Below, piece after piece: positions 61,682 through 64,000 of a stretch of DNA of 64,000 nt. The notes under the pieces were generated by a model. The model did not search any database and was not told the DNA's origin. It saw only the letters and a list, made by a program, of their open reading frames with translations. Where the stretch lies: NCBI RefSeq assembly GCF_028475105.1, contig NZ_CP116936.1:62001-126000 (forward strand), in the 5' to 3' direction. Within the stretch, counting starts at the first letter, position 1. Every line of letters begins with the position of its first letter. Both the position numbers and the translations under genes were made by a program. The stretch is from Micromonospora sp. LH3U1 (GTDB taxonomy: Bacteria; Actinomycetota; Actinomycetes; Mycobacteriales; Micromonosporaceae).

Positions 61682-62305
61682 GTGGGCGGCGGTGCGGAAC
61701 TCCGCCCGGTCACCACCCGACCCGGCCCAGGGTTGCGGGTCGCCCGGCTGGTCACCGAGGTGACCGCACCGGCCGTGCTCGTGTCGCTGCTGATCATCAC
61801 CGTGAGCTGGCACAGCGCACGCCGCCCAGGTCAGGGCCTTGTCTGGGGTCTGCTCGCCACGCTCTTCGTCACCGGCATCCCGTTCGCCTACATCGTCGGC
61901 GGGGTACGCCGTGGTCGGCTCACCGACCACCATGTCGGCCGTCGGGACCAGCGCCGGGCGCCGCTGCTGGTCGGCCTCGGTTCGGTCGCGGCGGGGCTCG
62001 CCCTGCTCGCCGTGCTCGGCGCGCCCCGCCCGGTGCTGGCGCTGGCGGTGGCCGGGCTGGTCGGCCTCGTGGTCGCCGTGTCGGTGAGCCACTGGTGGAA
62101 AATCTCGATCCACTCGGCGGTGGCCGCCGGCGCTCTGGTCATCCTGATGCTGACCTTCGGGACCCGGCTGGTCGTCGCCGCACCGTTGCTGGCGTTGGTC
62201 GGCTGGTCCAGGGTGCGGCTGAGGGACCACACGGTGCCGCAGGTGCTGGCCGGTGGTGTGCTCGGCGCGCTGATCGCCGCGGTGGTCTTCGGCCCGCTGC
62301 GCTAG
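61682..62305 (+). CDS. PAP2-like membrane phosphatase family protein
   Basis: 207 residues from GTG 61682, with GGAGGGGGTGG upstream. Five or six hydrophobic helices can be seen. The conserved regions SHWWKISIHSAVAAG (with a Ser-His) and SRVRLRDHTVPQVLAGGVLG (Arg, Asp-His) are the C-terminal two motifs of the PAP2 acid-phosphatase fold, but the first KxxxxxxRP motif is weak. It may dephosphorylate a lipid phosphate such as undecaprenyl diphosphate or be a degenerate member. Confidence 0.78.
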   Translation: MGGGAELRPVTTRPGPGLRVARLVTEVTAPAVLVSLLIITVSWHSARRPGQGLVWGLLATLFVTGIPFAYIVGGVRRGRLTDHHVGRRDQRRAPLLVGLGSVAAGLALLAVLGAPRPVLALAVAGLVGLVVAVSVSHWWKISIHSAVAAGALVILMLTFGTRLVVAAPLLALVGWSRVRLRDHTVPQVLAGGVLGALIAAVVFGPLR

Positions 62306-62314
62306 CCGGCCCGG

Positions 62315-62337
62315 GGCGGGCGGCGTGGTGCCGCCCG
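62315..62337. terminator. Weak hairpin between convergent genes
   Basis: GGGCGGC (62318-62324) pairs with GCCGCCC (62330-62336), only 7 bases, between the stop codons of the PAP2-like and the following leftward gene. Confidence 0.35.
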
Positions 62338-62349
62338 GCCCGGATGTCG

Positions 62350-63573
62350 TCAGGCCCCGTCGTCGGCGAGGCGGTGCCGGTTCGCCTCGATCCACGCGTC
62401 CAGCGCCGCCGGGTCGTCCGGGTCCACCCCGTCGGCCATCAGCTGCGCCACCGCGGCGGTGGCCGCGCTGCGCCGCTCACCAGTCGAGTAGAGGCGGGCG
62501 AACTCCGGCACCATCTCCTCGATCGCCTCGTCGGTGCGCGTCGCCGCTGCCTCGGGCAGCCCGCGCTGGCGCGACGCGTACCGCGCCCAGGCGCGCAGCA
62601 CCCGGGGCAGCATCGCCGCGTCGTCCATGTCCAGCACCGCGCGGCGGTGCACCCAGTCGAGCAGGAAGAGCCCGGACACCGCGGGGCTCCAGCGCATCGA
62701 GTCGGCGTCCGGGAAGGTCGCCGAGTGGTCCAGCAGCAGGCTCAGGCAGAAGTGCAGCGACGCCAACTCCGGGCCGTCGACGGCGTCCAACCCGAAGCGG
62801 GCGGCCTCCGGCGAGGCCAGGAACCGTCGGACCAGGTCGGTGCGCTCGGCAGCGGAGAGCGGCTCGACCTCCGCCGGGCCGGTCGGGTCGGCCGCGGTGG
62901 GCAGCATCGCCAGTCGGGCGCCGACCAGCGCCCGATCGGTGGCGAGCGAGCCCTCGCCGGGCAACTCACTGAGGTCGTCAGTCACCGCGAGGTGGCGGGC
63001 CACCTCACCGCGGAGCCGGGCCGGGTTCTCGGAACGGAACCAGGTCAGCTCGTCGTCGGCGCACATCTGTCGGACCTGGTCCAGGATCCGTTCCGCCGGC
63101 CCGCCCACGAAGATGTCCTTGGTGATCCCGATGTTGTGGTCCACCAGGGCCACCAGCGCGTGCTCAGAGCCGCCGGACGCGTCGTCGTAGGCGAAGGTGG
63201 CGAGGTAGGAGGTCTGGTCGCCGTACACATCGCCGTACGCCCAGGTGCCGGTGAGGTGCACCCGACCGAGCTGACCGGACCAGGCGGGCGCCTGGCTGCC
63301 TGGACGCACCCGCTCGGTGCCTTCGGCGTCCGGGACGAGCGCGGCGAAGACCTGCCGGATCGTGGTCGCCGCCGCGATCCGGCGGCGGGCGGTGGCGGCG
63401 AGGAACCCGGTGACGAACTCCCGTACGGCGGTGTCGCGGTCGGTCTCCGCGATCGCGTAGACACTGCCCAGCAGCGCGCTGCCGAGCATCTCGGCGTCGA
63501 GGGCGGACTCCAGCTTGGTCACGTCGCGTGCGGCGTGCAGCACCGCGTCGTAGGGGGTCTGAGGCGTGGCCAT
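62350..63573 (-). CDS. Protein of unknown function (407 aa)
   Basis: 407 residues, not recognised. It is cytoplasmic in appearance, with no signal or membrane helix. The N-terminal half has regular alpha/beta character (AVLHAARDVTKLESALDAEM; LGRVHLTGTWAYGDVYGDQT; ALVALVDHNIGITKDIFVGG). The second half is helical, with a Trp-rich core (WSPAVSGLFLLDWVHRRAVLD) and an acidic end (DPDDPAALDAWIEANRHRL). This kind of protein is frequent in actinobacteria. Codon use is typical. Confidence 0.75.
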   Translation of the reverse strand: MATPQTPYDAVLHAARDVTKLESALDAEMLGSALLGSVYAIAETDRDTAVREFVTGFLAATARRRIAAATTIRQVFAALVPDAEGTERVRPGSQAPAWSGQLGRVHLTGTWAYGDVYGDQTSYLATFAYDDASGGSEHALVALVDHNIGITKDIFVGGPAERILDQVRQMCADDELTWFRSENPARLRGEVARHLAVTDDLSELPGEGSLATDRALVGARLAMLPTAADPTGPAEVEPLSAAERTDLVRRFLASPEAARFGLDAVDGPELASLHFCLSLLLDHSATFPDADSMRWSPAVSGLFLLDWVHRRAVLDMDDAAMLPRVLRAWARYASRQRGLPEAAATRTDEAIEEMVPEFARLYSTGERRSAATAAVAQLMADGVDPDDPAALDAWIEANRHRLADDGA

Positions 63574-63630
63574 GCTCCGACCCTACGCCGCAACGGGGGT
63601 ACGGAGAGCGGTAGCGAGCCGGGCGGGCCG

Positions 63631-64000
63631 TCAGCGGCGGGCGGCGTCCCGCAGCGCGTCGCGTGCCTGCGCGTACGAGCCGAGCACGATCCGCACCGGC
63701 GTCAACACGTACTCCTCGCCCACCCGGGCGACCTTCGCCGTCAGCCGCTGCTCGGCGCGGTAACGGGCGCGGCGAGCGGCCCAGCGCACCACCGGCCGGG
63801 TCAGCGCCGCCACCAGCAGCCCGGCAAGCAGGCCGCCGAGCAGCAGCACGGTGGGCAGTGGCACCTGACCGACCATCGGGTTGTCCAGCGCGGGCAGGCC
63901 GAGTGCCCGCAGCGCATAGCCGAGCACCAGCCAACCCAACCCGACCACGGCGGCCAGGGTGACCAACCACTGCACACCGCCGACGACCCGCCACCACACC
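63631..64000 (-). CDS. Membrane protein C-terminus, partial (runs off the right edge)
   Basis: About 122 residues are visible and the frame is still open at the window end. Two hydrophobic helices (WWRVVGGVQWLVTLAAVVGL and VPLPTVLLLGGLLAGLLVAAL) are followed by a basic helical tail (RRARYRAEQRLTAKVARVGEEY). This resembles the C-terminal membrane anchor of actinobacterial dynamin-like/YfjP-type GTPases, whose GTPase domain would lie beyond the window. That identity is a guess from architecture. Confidence 0.6.
   Translation of the reverse strand, partial: VWWRVVGGVQWLVTLAAVVGLGWLVLGYALRALGLPALDNPMVGQVPLPTVLLLGGLLAGLLVAALTRPVVRWAARRARYRAEQRLTAKVARVGEEYVLTPVRIVLGSYAQARDALRDAARR

Overview
The window is very GC-rich, with third codon positions almost always G or C. 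It has frequent GTG starts and ATGA/GTGA stop-start overlaps, and its genes (crgA, class E sortase, XRE-DUF397 pair, F420-type oxidoreductase, PASTA kinases) are those of a filamentous actinobacterium. The gene order fhaA-fhaB-pstP-rodA-pbpA-pknA-pknB-(SanA)-pabA-sortase-crgA is the conserved block found near the chromosomal origin in actinomycetes. Protein style and low-complexity linkers suggest Micromonosporaceae (Micromonospora or a close relative). The family assignment is inference from gene content, not from a search.

Layout. 0-6 kb: a partial membrane protein, two PASTA proteins without kinase domains, small unknown proteins and an XRE/DUF397 regulator pair. 6-10 kb: a secreted subtilisin, then a WecB/TagA-type glycosyltransferase and a sugar-nucleotide epimerase, then tRNA-Leu(CAG). 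10-19.9 kb: the FHA / PP2C phosphatase / RodA / PbpA / PknA / PknB operon controlling cell-wall growth. 19.9-24 kb: leftward pabA, a small membrane protein, class E sortase and a DUF881 protein, facing crgA. 24-29 kb: a membrane Fe-S oxidoreductase and two CBS/CNNM transporter-like proteins. 29-33.5 kb: two secreted NlpC/P60 hydrolases flanking a lytic-transglycosylase/amidase fusion; one NlpC/P60 gene follows a c-di-AMP (ydaO) riboswitch and the other a compact structured leader. 33.5-42.3 kb: accessory and metabolic genes (dcd, flavin oxidase with a LexA box, tRNA-Gly(CCC), VOC, DHFR-like, LLM oxidoreductase, ASCH, questin-oxidase-like, phosphoribosyltransferase) and a lower-GC secreted peptidoglycan-binding protein. 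42.4-48.6 kb: RlpA, a SpoIIE-type phosphatase, acyl-CoA dehydrogenase, a DUF6458 pair around SixA, and hemolysin III. 48.7-51.1 kb: pxpBCA (5-oxoprolinase). 51-64 kb: an NHL/thioredoxin protein, an LppU-like membrane protein, a three-gene 2-oxoacid dehydrogenase operon, a Pro/Asp/Thr-rich surface protein, a PAP2-like protein, and an edge-truncated membrane protein.

The unifying theme is cell-envelope assembly: PASTA sensors and kinases, SEDS/PBP synthases, sortase, CrgA, NlpC/P60, amidase, RlpA and peptidoglycan-binding proteins. The c-di-AMP riboswitch ties wall hydrolysis to turgor and c-di-AMP signalling.

The least ordinary things found are three Pro-rich envelope genes (sortase, LppU-like, surface protein) that each change reading frame inside GC-rich runs; three palindromic elements sharing a GATCWTG-type tip, one lying in frame inside the E2 linker; a CTG-start candidate; a LexA box on a leaderless flavin-oxidase promoter; and several operator-like palindromes. 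No CRISPR array, prophage, insertion sequence or defence island was seen.
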